A stretch of 64,000 nucleotides of DNA from Bowdeniella nasicola (GCA_030537895.1 JAUNVA010000001.1:124001-188000); one strand, 5' to 3'. Positions 47,392 to 56,735 are shown, numbered from the stretch's first letter. The notes: generated by a model not told the origin, from the letters alone. Made by a program: numbers and translations.

Positions 47392-47899
47392 CGAGGCTCG
47401 GGGTGGGGGCTGCGGTGCGGCGGTCGCGCAGGTAGCGGCGGGTGAGGAAGGCGGCGAGGATCAGTACGCAGACCCCGGCGAGGGACCACCAAGAACCGGC
47501 TAGGGCATTGAGGGCCGCCACCCAGACGGCAAGTAGTCCGAGTCCATACAGGAGTGCCCAGACGACGGCGCCGGGCAGCATTGCGACCGTGTAGCGGCGC
47601 CACGACAGTTTCAGCATGCCGGCTCCCGCATTAACAGCCGTCTGGAACCCCACCGTCAAGAAGGACAGGGGGATGATGAGCAGGCCCCACCGCTCCAGGG
47701 CGCGCTTACCCCGCGCGGGGACCGGCCCCTCGAACCAGGCGCGTACACTCGCGACGATCCGCCCTTCTCGGCGTGAGTGCGAGACTCCAGCGGCGACGCC
47801 ACGACCGAGCCAGTAGGTGGCCTGGGCTCGGAAAAAAACGACGACGAAGAGGAAGGCCACCATGAGCCAGATGGGCCCCTGTGCGACCGCCTCAGGCAT
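47366..47899 (-). CDS. VTT/DedA-like membrane protein
   Basis: 177 residues. A TM helix near the N-terminus, a [11 protein letters not shown] segment, the [43 protein letters not shown] core typical of VTT (SNARE-associated/DedA) proteins, and two further C-terminal TM helices. DedA-type proteins move phospholipids or prenyl lipid carriers across the membrane. Its start overlaps the end of zur by 8 bases, so it is the last gene of the zinc operon. The link to zinc is unexplained; a link to the neighbouring uppS product is tempting but only inference. Confidence 0.72.
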   Translation of the reverse strand: MPEAVAQGPIWLMVAFLFVVVFFRAQATYWLGRGVAAGVSHSRREGRIVASVRAWFEGPVPARGKRALERWGLLIIPLSFLTVGFQTAVNAGAGMLKLSWRRYTVAMLPGAVVWALLYGLGLLAVWVAALNALAGSWWSLAGVCVLILAAFLTRRYLRDRRTAAPTPSLVTPKGPRD

Positions 47900-48278
47900 C
47901 GGAGGCGCACGGCGCACAGAGCCCGAAAAGCTCTACCGTGTGGTCAACGTCGACGAATCCGTGTTCCTTCGCGATGGCCTTTGCCCAGTCTTCGACCTCG
48001 GGGCCGGTCAGTTCCACCGCGTTGCCGCACGAGCGGCAGACCAGGTGGTGGTGATGTCCGCGGCGGGCGCACATGCGGTAGACGTTCTCCTCCTCTAGTC
48101 GGAGCACATCGACGGTTCCCGCTTCGGCGAGGGCCTGCAGCGTGCGATAGACGGTGGCGAGCCCCACCGTCTGGCCGCGCTCCTTCAGCAGGTCGTGGAT
48201 CTGCTGAGCCGAGCGAAAATCGTCGAGACCTTCCATCAGCTCCGTGACGGCTTGACGCTGGCGCGTCATGCGTTGCAT
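47892..48278 (-). CDS. zur: Fur-family zinc repressor (Zur)
   Basis: 128 residues, or 125 if the internal ATG at 48269 is used; the latter would overlap the znuB stop as ATGA. TRQRQAVTELMEG and FRSAQQIHDLLKERGQTVGLATVYRTLQAL form the winged helix. RRGHHHHLVCRSCG gives the regulatory-site His residues and the first CxxC, and CAPC the second CxxC of the structural zinc. Position in the znuACB operon and the Zur-type box upstream of znuA make Zur the best choice in the Fur family. It represses zinc uptake when zinc is sufficient. Confidence 0.88.
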   Translation of the reverse strand: MQRMTRQRQAVTELMEGLDDFRSAQQIHDLLKERGQTVGLATVYRTLQALAEAGTVDVLRLEEENVYRMCARRGHHHHLVCRSCGNAVELTGPEVEDWAKAIAKEHGFVDVDHTVELFGLCAPCASDA

Positions 48279-49180
48279 GGGGCGTGACCTCCGATCTCCG
48301 CGTTCGCTTCCTCCTCATGTTTGTGATGGGGCAGACGACGGATGAGGAGGGGGCGTATCGCTGAGACTACCGTGTACAGGCCGATGGCGAGAAGCACGAT
48401 GGTGGCGCCGGGGCTGTAGGGATAGATGTAGGTGAGCACGAGTCCGGCGACGGCGACGACCGCTCCCACGCCCATCGCTGCGCGCATGGTGCCGACGAAG
48501 GATCGGCAGACGAGCTGAGTGATGGCGACCGGAACGATCATGATCGCGGAGACGAGCAGCACCCCGACGACCCGCATCGCCACGGAGACGGTCAGCGCGG
48601 CGACGATCGCGATTGCGATGTTGAGAATCCCGGCTGGCAGGCCCGTCGCGCGCGCGAAATCCTCATCGTAGGACAGCGAAAAGAGCGCGGGGCGTAGCCC
48701 GATGCCGACGACGAGGATGACGACGGCAAGGGCGATCATCCACGCGAGGTCGACGGCCGAGACCGTCGCGATCGAGCCGAACAGGTAGGCGGTCAGATTA
48801 GCGGCCGTCCCCCCAGCGATCCCGATGAGCATGACTCCGCCAGCAATCCCCCCATAGAAGAGAAGAGCTAGGGCGACATCGCCGGAGGTGCGACCCCAAC
48901 GACGGACGAGTTCGATGAGGACCGCGCCCACCACGGAGGCCAGCACGGCGCCGGGGATGGCCCAGGCGTCCCGGTCGGCGGCACCTGCGGCGGCAGCACC
49001 GAGCCAGCCGAGCGCGACGCCGGTGAGGGCGACGTGCCCGATCCCGTCGCCTAGGAGCGCGAGGCGGCGCTGGACGAGGTAGGTCCCAATCACGGGAGCG
49101 GTCGTCCCGACGAGCAGCGCCGCGAGCAAGCCGCGGCGCATGAGCGGGGAGGAGAGCATCTCGGTGAGGATCTCCATCAT
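48266..49180 (-). CDS. znuB: Zinc ABC transporter permease (ZnuB type)
   Basis: 304 residues and about eight TM helices of the ABC-3 family, with the conserved LLGDGIGHVALTGVALGW near the N-terminus and SYDEDFARATGLPAGILN in the middle. The C-terminal tail is His/Glu-rich (HHKHEEE). It forms the membrane channel with ZnuC. ATGA overlap with znuC. Confidence 0.92.
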   Translation of the reverse strand: MMEILTEMLSSPLMRRGLLAALLVGTTAPVIGTYLVQRRLALLGDGIGHVALTGVALGWLGAAAAGAADRDAWAIPGAVLASVVGAVLIELVRRWGRTSGDVALALLFYGGIAGGVMLIGIAGGTAANLTAYLFGSIATVSAVDLAWMIALAVVILVVGIGLRPALFSLSYDEDFARATGLPAGILNIAIAIVAALTVSVAMRVVGVLLVSAIMIVPVAITQLVCRSFVGTMRAAMGVGAVVAVAGLVLTYIYPYSPGATIVLLAIGLYTVVSAIRPLLIRRLPHHKHEEEANAEIGGHAPCNA

Positions 49181-49968
49181 GGGCGCACACTCCAGGACAG
49201 GTCGGGAGCGAGCGTCGGTGGAGCAGGCGGCGCGTGATCGGGATGCTGATGCACGTGGCCCGGCTCGGCGTGGTGCCCGCGCGGGGTCGGTGGTGCGCCG
49301 TCGTGGCGGATCGTGCCCTGTGCGAGGACGAGAGCGCGATCCAAGAATCCATCGAAGGGGCCGATCTCGTGCAGAACGACGACGATCGCGGTGCCGGCAT
49401 CATGGAGGTCGTGCAGCGCGCCGAGGAGAAGATCTTGGGAGTCCTGATCGATCCCGGCGAGTGGCTCGTCAAGGATGAGCAGATCCGGTTGGCGCACGAG
49501 TGCGCGGGCGATCAGGGTGCGCTGCATCTGCCCACCCGAGAACACCCTGATGGGGCAGTGTGCGCGATGCCCGAGCCCCATCTGCTGTAGGGCCGCCAGC
49601 GCCCGCTCGCGCCCGCCTCGCGGCGGACGAAGACGCCACGAGCCGATGAGGCCTGAGGCGACGACCTCGAGCGCCGTCGTCGGTGTTTCTGAGAATGCCG
49701 CCGATCGCTGCGGGACATAACCGATCCGATCGAAGGCTACGCGCGGGCGGCCGCCCACGGACCGACCGAAGATTTGCACCGAGCCGGCGCTGATGGGGGC
49801 CAGGCCGAGGCAGGCCTTCATGAGCGTGGATTTGCCGGACCCGTTGGCGCCGAGCACGGCCACGACCTCGCCGGCGTCAACCTGGGTGGTGACGTCGTGC
49901 AGGATTGTGGCCGGCCCGTACGCGACGGTGAGGTCATTGACCGCGAGTGCGTGGGGAGAAGACTTCAT
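49177..49968 (-). CDS. znuC: Zinc ABC transporter ATP-binding protein (ZnuC type)
   Basis: 263 residues. Walker A is GANGSGKST, the signature is FSGGQMQR, Walker B is LLILDEPLAG, and the H-loop is VLHEI. The last 35 residues are His/Pro-rich, a likely zinc-binding tail. The ATG shares a base with the znuA stop (TGATG) and is chosen over the frame's earlier start at 49977. Confidence 0.93.
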   Translation of the reverse strand: MKSSPHALAVNDLTVAYGPATILHDVTTQVDAGEVVAVLGANGSGKSTLMKACLGLAPISAGSVQIFGRSVGGRPRVAFDRIGYVPQRSAAFSETPTTALEVVASGLIGSWRLRPPRGGRERALAALQQMGLGHRAHCPIRVFSGGQMQRTLIARALVRQPDLLILDEPLAGIDQDSQDLLLGALHDLHDAGTAIVVVLHEIGPFDGFLDRALVLAQGTIRHDGAPPTPRGHHAEPGHVHQHPDHAPPAPPTLAPDLSWSVRP

Positions 49969-50942
49969 CACTGACACTCTAGGGCAGTGCGCAGAGCTGC
50001 CAAGTTCTCCCTCATGACGTCTCGGTAATCCTTGCCCGCATCGACCTGGGACTCCAGCGGGTCCAGCACCGCCGTATCAGCGCCCGTCTCGGCAGCAAAT
50101 ACCTCTGCGGCCTTCGGGTTGATAAGGGACTCGGTGAAGATCGTCGTCACCCCCCGATCGGCCATGAGAGACTTCACGTGCGCCAGAGTTGCGGGGGAGG
50201 GTTCGGCCTCCGGATCAAGGCCCGAGAGTCCCACCTGCGTGAGCCCGTAGTCGGCGAGCAGGTAGCCGTAGGCTTCATGCGCGACGATGACGGTATCGTG
50301 CGTGCAGGTCGCCAAGCCCTTGTCGAACTCGCCCTTCAGAGATTCCAGCTCGCCGGCGAGCCGGTGCGCGTTGGTGGAGAATGTCTCCGCATGCTCGGGG
50401 GCGGCGTCGCCGAGTGTCTCGGCGAGGTGCTCGGCCACGTGGGCCATTCGCTCAGGGTCGAGCCAGAAGTGTGGGTCGATGCCGCCGTGGTCATGGTGGT
50501 GGGGGTCGTGATCCCCATGGTCGTGGTCAGGTTCGCCATGGTCGTGGTCGTGATCCGCGTGGTCCTGGTCCGCCGCAGCTCTCAGGTCGGCGTCATCGGC
50601 CGCGTCGTACACGTGGGGGGGTGCACTCTCCTGAATCGCCGAATCGACCGACGGCTGGAAGCCGGACAGGTAGACGACGGCGTCGGCCTTGCCAATGTCC
50701 GCGACCTGCGCGGGTGAGAGCTCCAGATCGTGGGGTTCAGCGCCCGCCGGCGTCAGTGACGTGACGGTGACGAGATCACCGCCAACCTGCTCGGCGAGGT
50801 AGCGCAGCGGATAGAAGGACGCGAGAACGTGGAGACGCTCGGCGTCCGCCGAATCAGCAGAACCCTCGGAAGCGGAGTGTGAGGTCGTGCAGCCGGTGAG
50901 GGCGAGTGCGGCGGCACCGAGGATGGGAATCAACTTTCTCAT
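49968..50942 (-). CDS. znuA: Zinc ABC transporter substrate-binding lipoprotein (ZnuA type)
   Basis: 324 residues. A lipoprotein signal peptide ends LTGC (lipid-anchored Cys18). The cluster A-I metal-binding fold has GAEPHD, a long His/Asp-rich loop (HDHDHGEPDHDHGD-type, about 125-155), DPHFWLDP and AHEAYGYL. The loop collects zinc before the high-affinity site. The ATG at 50942 is chosen over the in-frame ATG at 50960 because a -35/-10 pair places transcription start beside it. The Zur-type box covers its -10 and start codon. Confidence 0.94.
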   Translation of the reverse strand: MRKLIPILGAAALALTGCTTSHSASEGSADSADAERLHVLASFYPLRYLAEQVGGDLVTVTSLTPAGAEPHDLELSPAQVADIGKADAVVYLSGFQPSVDSAIQESAPPHVYDAADDADLRAAADQDHADHDHDHGEPDHDHGDHDPHHHDHGGIDPHFWLDPERMAHVAEHLAETLGDAAPEHAETFSTNAHRLAGELESLKGEFDKGLATCTHDTVIVAHEAYGYLLADYGLTQVGLSGLDPEAEPSPATLAHVKSLMADRGVTTIFTESLINPKAAEVFAAETGADTAVLDPLESQVDAGKDYRDVMRENLAALRTALECQ

Positions 50943-50956
50943 GATAACGATTCTCA
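50942..50956 (-). promoter_or_regulatory. Zur-type box of the znu operon
   Basis: TGAGAATCGTTATCA on the minus strand is a 7-1-7 inverted repeat of Zur/Fur type (consensus like TGATAATNATTATCA). It covers the znuA -10 box and reaches the first base of its start codon, so a bound repressor would block polymerase directly. Confidence 0.75.
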
Positions 50957-50978
50957 ACATAAATTAGCTGCGCGTCAA
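50950..50978 (-). promoter_or_regulatory. znuA promoter
   Basis: On the minus strand, -35 TTGACG (50973-50978) and -10 GAGAAT (50950-50955) are spaced by 17 bases. The -10 ends 7 bases before the ATG, giving a leaderless mRNA. Confidence 0.65.
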
Positions 50979-50984
50979 ACGTGC

Positions 50985-51008
50985 GCCTCGTGACGTCCCT
51001 CACGAGGC
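50985..51008. repeat. Perfect inverted repeat between znuA and glyS
   Basis: GCCTCGTGA, 6 bases, TCACGAGGC. It lies just upstream of the znuA -35 box and before the glyS promoter. No U tract follows on either strand. It could be an operator or a short insulating hairpin. Confidence 0.5.
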
Positions 51009-51053
51009 CTCGCGCCTTGGGTTCTCGCAGCTCGCCCTCGCCGGCGCGCGCGA

Positions 51054-51059
51054 TAGGCT
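51054..51059 (+). promoter_or_regulatory. -10 box (TAGGCT) of glyS
   Basis: TAGGCT puts the start of transcription near 51066, giving a leader of about 43 bases before the TTG at 51109. This is one of the few genes here with a normal leader and ribosome site. Confidence 0.45.
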
Positions 51060-51108
51060 GGCAATGTCACGCACCAGCCAGGTGCGCCCCCGAACACAGG
51101 AGAGAACA

Positions 51109-52497
51109 TTGGCTAAGGCCCCATCCCGTCTGGATGCCGTCATCAACCTCGCCAAACGTCGCGGTTTCGTCTATCCGTGCGGTGAGATTTACGGTGGTAC
51201 CCGTTCCGCGTGGGATTACGGACCCTTGGGTGTGGAGCTGAAGGAGAACATCAAGCGCCAGTGGTGGAACGCCATGGTGCGCGGTCGCGCCGACGTCGTC
51301 GGGCTGGATTCCTCGATCATTTTGCCGACGGCGGTGTGGGAGGCCTCCGGGCACGTCGAGGCCTTTACCGACCCGCTGGTCGAGTCGCTGCACACACACA
51401 AGCGCTACCGGGCGGATCACCTCATTGAGGCCTATGTGGAAAAGCACGGACATGAGCCGGAGAATGGCCTCGCCGATATCCCGGACCCGGAGACCGGGCA
51501 GCCCGGCAAGTGGACCGAGCCGCGAGCCTTTTCCGGCCTCATGAAAACCTACCTCGGTGCCGTTGATGACGAAACGGGCCTGCATTACCTGCGACCGGAA
51601 ACGGCACAGGGAATCTTCATTAACTTCCTCAACGTGCAGCAGTCCGCGCGCATGAAGATTCCGTTCGGCATTGGCAATATCGGCAAGTCCTTCCGGAACG
51701 AAATTACTCCCGGAAACTTTATCTTCCGGACTCGGGAGTTCGAGCAGATGGAGATGCAGTTCTTCGTCAAGCCCGGTACGGACGAAGACTGGCACGATTA
51801 CTGGATCGAACAGCGCATGAACTGGTACATCGACCTCGGGCTTGCCGAGGAGCATCTGCGCCTGTACGAGCACCCGCAAGAGAAGCTGTCCCACTATTCC
51901 AAGCGCACGGTCGATATCGAATATGCCTTCGGGTTCCAGAACTCCCGATTCGGCGAGCTCGAGGGCATCGCGAACCGGACCGACTACGACCTGCGCACCC
52001 ACCAGGAGAAGTCAGGCCAGAACCTCACCTACTTTGAGCAAGCCAGCGGCGAACGTTTCATCCCGTACGTGATTGAGCCGGCGGCGGGCCTCACCCGTTC
52101 GCTCATGGCCTTCATGATTGAGGCCTACGAGGAAGACGAAGCCCCGAACACCAAGGGCGGCGTCGATAAGCGCACCGTGCTGCGCCTCGATCCGCGCCTC
52201 GCCCCCGTGAAGGTCGCCGTCCTCCCGCTGTCGCGCAAGCCGGAGCTCCGCCCGCTCGCTGAACAGATTGCCACCGAGCTGCGTGGCATCTGGAACATTG
52301 AATTCGACGACGCCGGAGCTGTCGGGCGACGCTACCGCCGCCAGGACGAGATCGGCACGCCCTACTGTGTGACCGTCGACTTTGAGTCTCTGGACGACCA
52401 CGCCGTGACCGTGCGCGAGCGCGATTCAATGCTCCAGGAGCGGATCAGTGTGGACCAGCTGAAGGGATACCTCGCCGAGAAGCTCGTCGGCTGCTGA
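51109..52497 (+). CDS. glyS: Glycyl-tRNA synthetase (dimeric class II)
   Basis: 462 residues. [75 protein letters not shown] and the C-terminal anticodon-binding domain identify the eukaryote/actinobacteria-type single-chain GlyRS. A TTG start is chosen: AGGAGAG at 51098-51104 sits 4 bases before it, and homology begins there ([11 protein letters not shown]). The ATG at 51064 would add 15 non-conserved residues and lies at the predicted transcription start. Confidence 0.96.
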   Translation: MAKAPSRLDAVINLAKRRGFVYPCGEIYGGTRSAWDYGPLGVELKENIKRQWWNAMVRGRADVVGLDSSIILPTAVWEASGHVEAFTDPLVESLHTHKRYRADHLIEAYVEKHGHEPENGLADIPDPETGQPGKWTEPRAFSGLMKTYLGAVDDETGLHYLRPETAQGIFINFLNVQQSARMKIPFGIGNIGKSFRNEITPGNFIFRTREFEQMEMQFFVKPGTDEDWHDYWIEQRMNWYIDLGLAEEHLRLYEHPQEKLSHYSKRTVDIEYAFGFQNSRFGELEGIANRTDYDLRTHQEKSGQNLTYFEQASGERFIPYVIEPAAGLTRSLMAFMIEAYEEDEAPNTKGGVDKRTVLRLDPRLAPVKVAVLPLSRKPELRPLAEQIATELRGIWNIEFDDAGAVGRRYRRQDEIGTPYCVTVDFESLDDHAVTVRERDSMLQERISVDQLKGYLAEKLVGC

Positions 52498-53678
52498 TGC
52501 ACCACCACCACGGCAGGAGTGAGCTGCCTGCCGCCGCCCGGCGGCGGGCACAGCTCATCCTGTCCGCGATCGTCCTCCCGCTCCTGGTTGCAACGCTGCT
52601 TTCTCTGTGGTGGCTGTGGCCGCGCGGTGACACGCTCGTGGGATCGCGGCCGCTCTTCGATGAGAACGCCCCGCACGACAGTGCGCTTGTGACCGCGGTG
52701 CACTCCGATTCGGCGGATAGCCCGACGGCGGATATCACCCTCACCTCTGGGGACCACAAGGGTGCACGCACCACGATGACGGTCCCTGCCGAGGTCGCCG
52801 ATCATGGCCTGGAGGCAGGCGACCGCGTCCAGGTGGTGTTTTTAGCCGACGCTCTCGAATCGGGCAGCCCCTACGTCTTCTTAGATTATGAGCGGCACAC
52901 ACCGATGCTCGTGCTGACCCTGGTCTACCTCCTTGCGGTGCTCCTCGTAGCCCGCATCCGCGGCCTCGCCGCGGTGGTGGGGCTATTGTCCTCTCTCGGG
53001 GTCATTGTCTTCTTCGTGATCCCTGCGCTGATGGCGGGCTCACCGCCGGTAGCGGTGGCCCTTACAGGGGCGTCAGCCATGATGTTCTTGGCGGTCTACC
53101 TCGCCCACGGAGTCTCCATCAGAACGACGACGGCGCTGCTGGGGACCTTCGGCGGGCTTGCGATCACCCTGGTCGTCGGCTACCTGGCGTTGCACTCGGC
53201 GAATGTCACCGGTGCCCTCACCGATACGGGTCAATTCCTCGCGACGGCCCTGCCCTCGATTCGACTCGGCGATCTGATCCTGTGCGGGGTCCTCATCGCG
53301 GGCATGGGGGCCCTGAACGACGTGACCATCACTCAGGCCTCGGCGGTGTGGGAGCTGCACGCCGCGAACCCGGCCCTCAGCCGTACGCAGCTGTGGGGCG
53401 GCGGAATGCGCATTGGGCGTGACCACATTGCCTCGACCGTCTACACCCTCGCTTTTGCCTACGTGGGAACGGCGCTCCCGCTCCTGATCCTCGCCGCGAT
53501 GATCGATCGCCCCTTCCTTGCGACGCTCGGAGCCGGGGAAATCGCCGAGGAGATCGTCCGCACGCTTGTCTCTTCGATCGGGCTCGTGCTCGCCATCCCG
53601 ATGACGACGGCAATCGCGGTCGCCCTCGTCCACAACGCTCCGGGCCGGGGCGTACCTGGCGCGAGGACTGCCGCGTGA
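52497..53678 (+). CDS. YibE/F-like membrane protein
   Basis: 393 residues. One N-terminal TM helix (about 21-41), an extracytoplasmic domain (about 45-130), and about seven C-terminal TM helices in which VGLLSSLGVIVFFVIPALMAG, DTGQFLATALPSIRLGDLILCGVLIAGMGALNDVTITQ and IGRDHIASTVYTLAFAYVGTALPLLIL match the YibE/F family. Role unknown; some relatives are linked to transport. Overlaps the glyS stop (TGATG) and couples to dusB (GTGA). Confidence 0.85.
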   Translation: MHHHHGRSELPAAARRRAQLILSAIVLPLLVATLLSLWWLWPRGDTLVGSRPLFDENAPHDSALVTAVHSDSADSPTADITLTSGDHKGARTTMTVPAEVADHGLEAGDRVQVVFLADALESGSPYVFLDYERHTPMLVLTLVYLLAVLLVARIRGLAAVVGLLSSLGVIVFFVIPALMAGSPPVAVALTGASAMMFLAVYLAHGVSIRTTTALLGTFGGLAITLVVGYLALHSANVTGALTDTGQFLATALPSIRLGDLILCGVLIAGMGALNDVTITQASAVWELHAANPALSRTQLWGGGMRIGRDHIASTVYTLAFAYVGTALPLLILAAMIDRPFLATLGAGEIAEEIVRTLVSSIGLVLAIPMTTAIAVALVHNAPGRGVPGARTAA

Positions 53679-54916
53679 GCGCGCACACGCTGCACCTCGG
53701 TCCGATTGAGGTGGGGACTCCCGTCGTGCTGGCGCCGATGGCGGGGGTCACGACGCCGCCCTTCCGTCGACTCTGCCGGGAGGCGGGTCTCGCGGGGTTG
53801 GCCGAGGACGCGACTTCAGCCGGGGCGTGCGCACAGGGTGCCTCGGCTCAAAGGCCGTTGTCCGCCCCCGCCGGCCTGTACGTGACGGAGATGGTGACGA
53901 GCCGGGCGCTTGTGGAGCGCCATCCGGCAACCATGCTCATGGTGCGTCCGGACCCCACCGAGATGGTTCGCTCCGTCCAACTCTACGGCGTCGACCCGGC
54001 GACGATCGCGGAGGCTGTACGGATTCTGCTCGCCGAAAACCTGGCCGACCACATCGACTTGAATTTCGGCTGCCCGGTGCCGAAGGTGACGCGGCGAGGC
54101 GGGGGAGCGGCGCTGCCGTGGAAGGCCGACCTGTTTCGTGAGATTTGCCGCCGGGCCGTGGCGACCGCCGAGCGGGAGGCGAGCGCGGGGATCTGTGCGC
54201 CGGTGACCGTCAAGATGCGACTCGGGATCGACGAGGAGCACCTCACCTACCTGGACGCCGCGCGCGCGGCGCGTGACGTCGGCGTGGCGGCCGTTGCCCT
54301 GCACGCCCGTACTGCGGCGCAACACTACTCCGGGCACGCGCACTGGGACCGCATTGCGCGTCTGAAGGAGGACCTGGGCGAGTACCCGGTGCTCGGCAAC
54401 GGCGATATTTTCTCGGGTGATGACGCACTCGCCATGCTGGAGCGTACGGGCTGTGATGGCGTCGTCGTCGGGCGGGGCTGCCAAGGCAGACCCTGGCTGT
54501 TCACCGACATCGTTGCCGCCCTGCACGGCTCCCCCGAGCGGGTGCGTCCTACACTGCGCGAGGTGGGGGCGATCGTCTACCGGCACGCAGAGCTCATGGT
54601 CGCTCATTTCGGGGACGAATCTAAGGCGCTGCGTGAGATGCGCAAACACATGGCCTGGTATTTCAAGGGCTACCCGGTCGGGGGATCGCTGCGCCACCGG
54701 CTCGCGTTGGTGCAATCCCTGGTGGAGTTGCGCGCCCGGCTCGACGAACTCGACCCGGATGCGGGCTATCCCGGAGCACCCGTCGAGGGACGGCGTGGCC
54801 GGGCGGGCTCGGAGCGAACGCCACACTTGCCGCACGGATGGTTGGATTCGCGCGAACTGAGCGCCGAGCATCGCGCTGCCCTCGAGAGCGCCGAACTGGG
54901 GATCTCGGGCGGTTAG
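53675..54916 (+). CDS. dusB: tRNA-dihydrouridine synthase (DusB type)
   Basis: 413 residues. The FMN-binding barrel begins VLAPMAGVTTPPFRRLCREAG, with DLNFGCPVPKVTRRGGGAA (catalytic Cys), VTVKMRLG, LHARTAAQHYSG, GNGDIFSGDDA and VVVGRGCQGRPWLF. It reduces uridines in tRNA with NADPH. The C-terminal helical RNA-binding domain is present, followed by about 40 extra residues. GTG start. Confidence 0.94.
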   Translation: MSAHTLHLGPIEVGTPVVLAPMAGVTTPPFRRLCREAGLAGLAEDATSAGACAQGASAQRPLSAPAGLYVTEMVTSRALVERHPATMLMVRPDPTEMVRSVQLYGVDPATIAEAVRILLAENLADHIDLNFGCPVPKVTRRGGGAALPWKADLFREICRRAVATAEREASAGICAPVTVKMRLGIDEEHLTYLDAARAARDVGVAAVALHARTAAQHYSGHAHWDRIARLKEDLGEYPVLGNGDIFSGDDALAMLERTGCDGVVVGRGCQGRPWLFTDIVAALHGSPERVRPTLREVGAIVYRHAELMVAHFGDESKALREMRKHMAWYFKGYPVGGSLRHRLALVQSLVELRARLDELDPDAGYPGAPVEGRRGRAGSERTPHLPHGWLDSRELSAEHRAALESAELGISGG

Positions 54917-55037
54917 TGGCGGGAGGGGCACAGAGCTGGCGCGGCGGCCACCCACGTGGGGGCGGCGCGCCGGGAGCGCCGGAGAGTGATCCGGGCGTTC
55001 CGCTCTGCGAACGAGCGACGATGGGGCGGGTGTGCTG

Positions 55038-56735
55038 TCAGCGACGCCGTGCCCACACGGTGGTGTCCGCCGGGATCTTCCCCTCGTCGGTCAGTGGAGC
55101 GGAGGAGACGAGCACTTCGAGGTCCTCAGCCAGGGAACACTCCGCATCGAAAGTGGTGAATACCTGGATCTCGTCGGACTCCGTGTGCAGCCGCACGCGC
55201 AGCTCCTCCTCGCCGACGGCCTCGATCTCGGCCTCGGCTTCACCGAGTCCGAGCGTGCGTCGCAGCTCGAGTAGACGCCGATAGAGGTTCAGGGTCGAAT
55301 CAGGATCGGCCTCCTGGCGATCGACACAGAAAGCCTCCCACCCCTCGGGCTGAGGGAGCCACGTTTCGCCATCGGGGGAAAAGCCGAACGCCGGCGCATC
55401 TGAACGCCACGGCAGGGGGATCCGGCAGCCATCGCGCCCCAGCTCGGCCCCCTGGGTACGGGCGAAGGTCGGATCCTCGCGCAGCTGATCGGGGAGCCGT
55501 GTGTGCTCGGGCAGGCCGCGCTCCTCACCCTGGTAGAGGTATGCCGATCCCGGTAGAGCCAACATGAGAGCGGTCGCGGCTCGGGCGCGCCGCAGTCCGA
55601 GGGCCGCATCGGGCTGTTCGTCATGTGCGCCGATCCCGTTCGGGCCCTTGCCCGTCACGGAAAGCCCGAGGCGTGAGGCATGCCGGACGACGTCGTGGTT
55701 GGAGAGCACCCAGGTTGGCGGGGCACCAACGGCTGCGAACGTATCCCTTGTGGTCCGGATGATCTCGGCGAGGTCGGTAGCCCGCCACGGGGTGCACAGG
55801 AAATCAAAGTTGAACGCTTGGTGGAGCTCACCCGGTCGCACATAGCGGGCGAGCCGCTCGGGCGGGTTGACCCAGGCTTCGGCGACGAGCATTCGGTCAC
55901 CGTCGTATTCGGCGAGGACCTCGTTGAAACGTCGGTAGATATCGTGCACGCCCTCCTGGTCGAACATCGGGGGCCGGGCTCCCTCGGCGCCCTGAACCAT
56001 CGACATGTCACCCGACCAGGCCGGTAAGGAGGGATCCTTCACGAGGCCGTGCGCCACGTCGATCCGGAAGCCATCGACACCACGATCGAGCCAGAATCGC
56101 AGGATCTGTTCAAAGCTGCTCAACACATCGGGGTTCTCCCAGTTGAGGTCCGGTTGGGTGGAGTCGAACAGGTGCAGATAGTAGTGCCGGTCATCCTCCC
56201 ATGGCGAGCTCGGCGCGTCGGGACGGTCGCACACGCGCGTCCACGCGGGGCCACCGAAGACTGACCTCCAGTCGTTCGGGCGCTCGTCGCTCTCGCGGAA
56301 CCAGTACCGCTCCCGCTCCCTCGATCCGGGCCCCGCCTCCAGGGCCGCACGGAACCAGGGGTGCTCGTCCGACGTGTGGTTCGGCACCAGGTCGATGATG
56401 ATGCGCAGGCCCCGCTCGTGGGCACCGGCAATCAGGCGGTCGGCATCCTCGAGCGTGCCAAAGCGCGGGTCGACGTCGGTATAGGACGCGACGTCGTAGC
56501 CGGCGTCGTGCTGGGGCGAAGGGTAGAACGGGGAGAGCCACAGCGCGTCCACGCCGAGGTCGCGCAGGTAGTCCAGACGGTCGGTGATGCCGGTTAAGGT
56601 TCCGAGGCCACCGCCGCTGGAGGCGAAAGATCGCGGATAGATCTGGTAGATCACCGCTGAATGCCACCACGGCAGCGGTGGCGTGGGCGAGGGCTGCGCA
56701 GCGCTCGAGCGGTTGGACGTGTCAGGTTTAGTCAT
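55038..56735 (-). CDS. GH13 alpha-glucosidase / oligo-1,6-glucosidase-like
   Basis: 565 residues with an intact GH13 catalytic set: DLVPNH (115-120), GFRIDVAH (222-229, nucleophile Asp226), AEAW (285-288, acid Glu286) and SNHD (345-348, Asp348). The DGFRIDVAHGLVKDP and WVLSNHDVVRHASR segments fit GH13 alpha-glucosidases acting on short alpha-glucosides such as maltose, isomaltose or trehalose. No signal peptide is present, so it is cytoplasmic. The ATG has a GAGG site. It lies 43 bases after a degenerate relative on the same strand; the pair is probably an operon. Confidence 0.9.
   Translation of the reverse strand: MTKPDTSNRSSAAQPSPTPPLPWWHSAVIYQIYPRSFASSGGGLGTLTGITDRLDYLRDLGVDALWLSPFYPSPQHDAGYDVASYTDVDPRFGTLEDADRLIAGAHERGLRIIIDLVPNHTSDEHPWFRAALEAGPGSRERERYWFRESDERPNDWRSVFGGPAWTRVCDRPDAPSSPWEDDRHYYLHLFDSTQPDLNWENPDVLSSFEQILRFWLDRGVDGFRIDVAHGLVKDPSLPAWSGDMSMVQGAEGARPPMFDQEGVHDIYRRFNEVLAEYDGDRMLVAEAWVNPPERLARYVRPGELHQAFNFDFLCTPWRATDLAEIIRTTRDTFAAVGAPPTWVLSNHDVVRHASRLGLSVTGKGPNGIGAHDEQPDAALGLRRARAATALMLALPGSAYLYQGEERGLPEHTRLPDQLREDPTFARTQGAELGRDGCRIPLPWRSDAPAFGFSPDGETWLPQPEGWEAFCVDRQEADPDSTLNLYRRLLELRRTLGLGEAEAEIEAVGEEELRVRLHTESDEIQVFTTFDAECSLAEDLEVLVSSAPLTDEGKIPADTTVWARRR

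Noticed and set aside
50943-50960. Alternative znuA start at 50960 (MLRIVI extension)
   Set aside because: It overlaps the -10 box and the Zur-type box and adds hydrophobic residues before a normal lipoprotein signal peptide.
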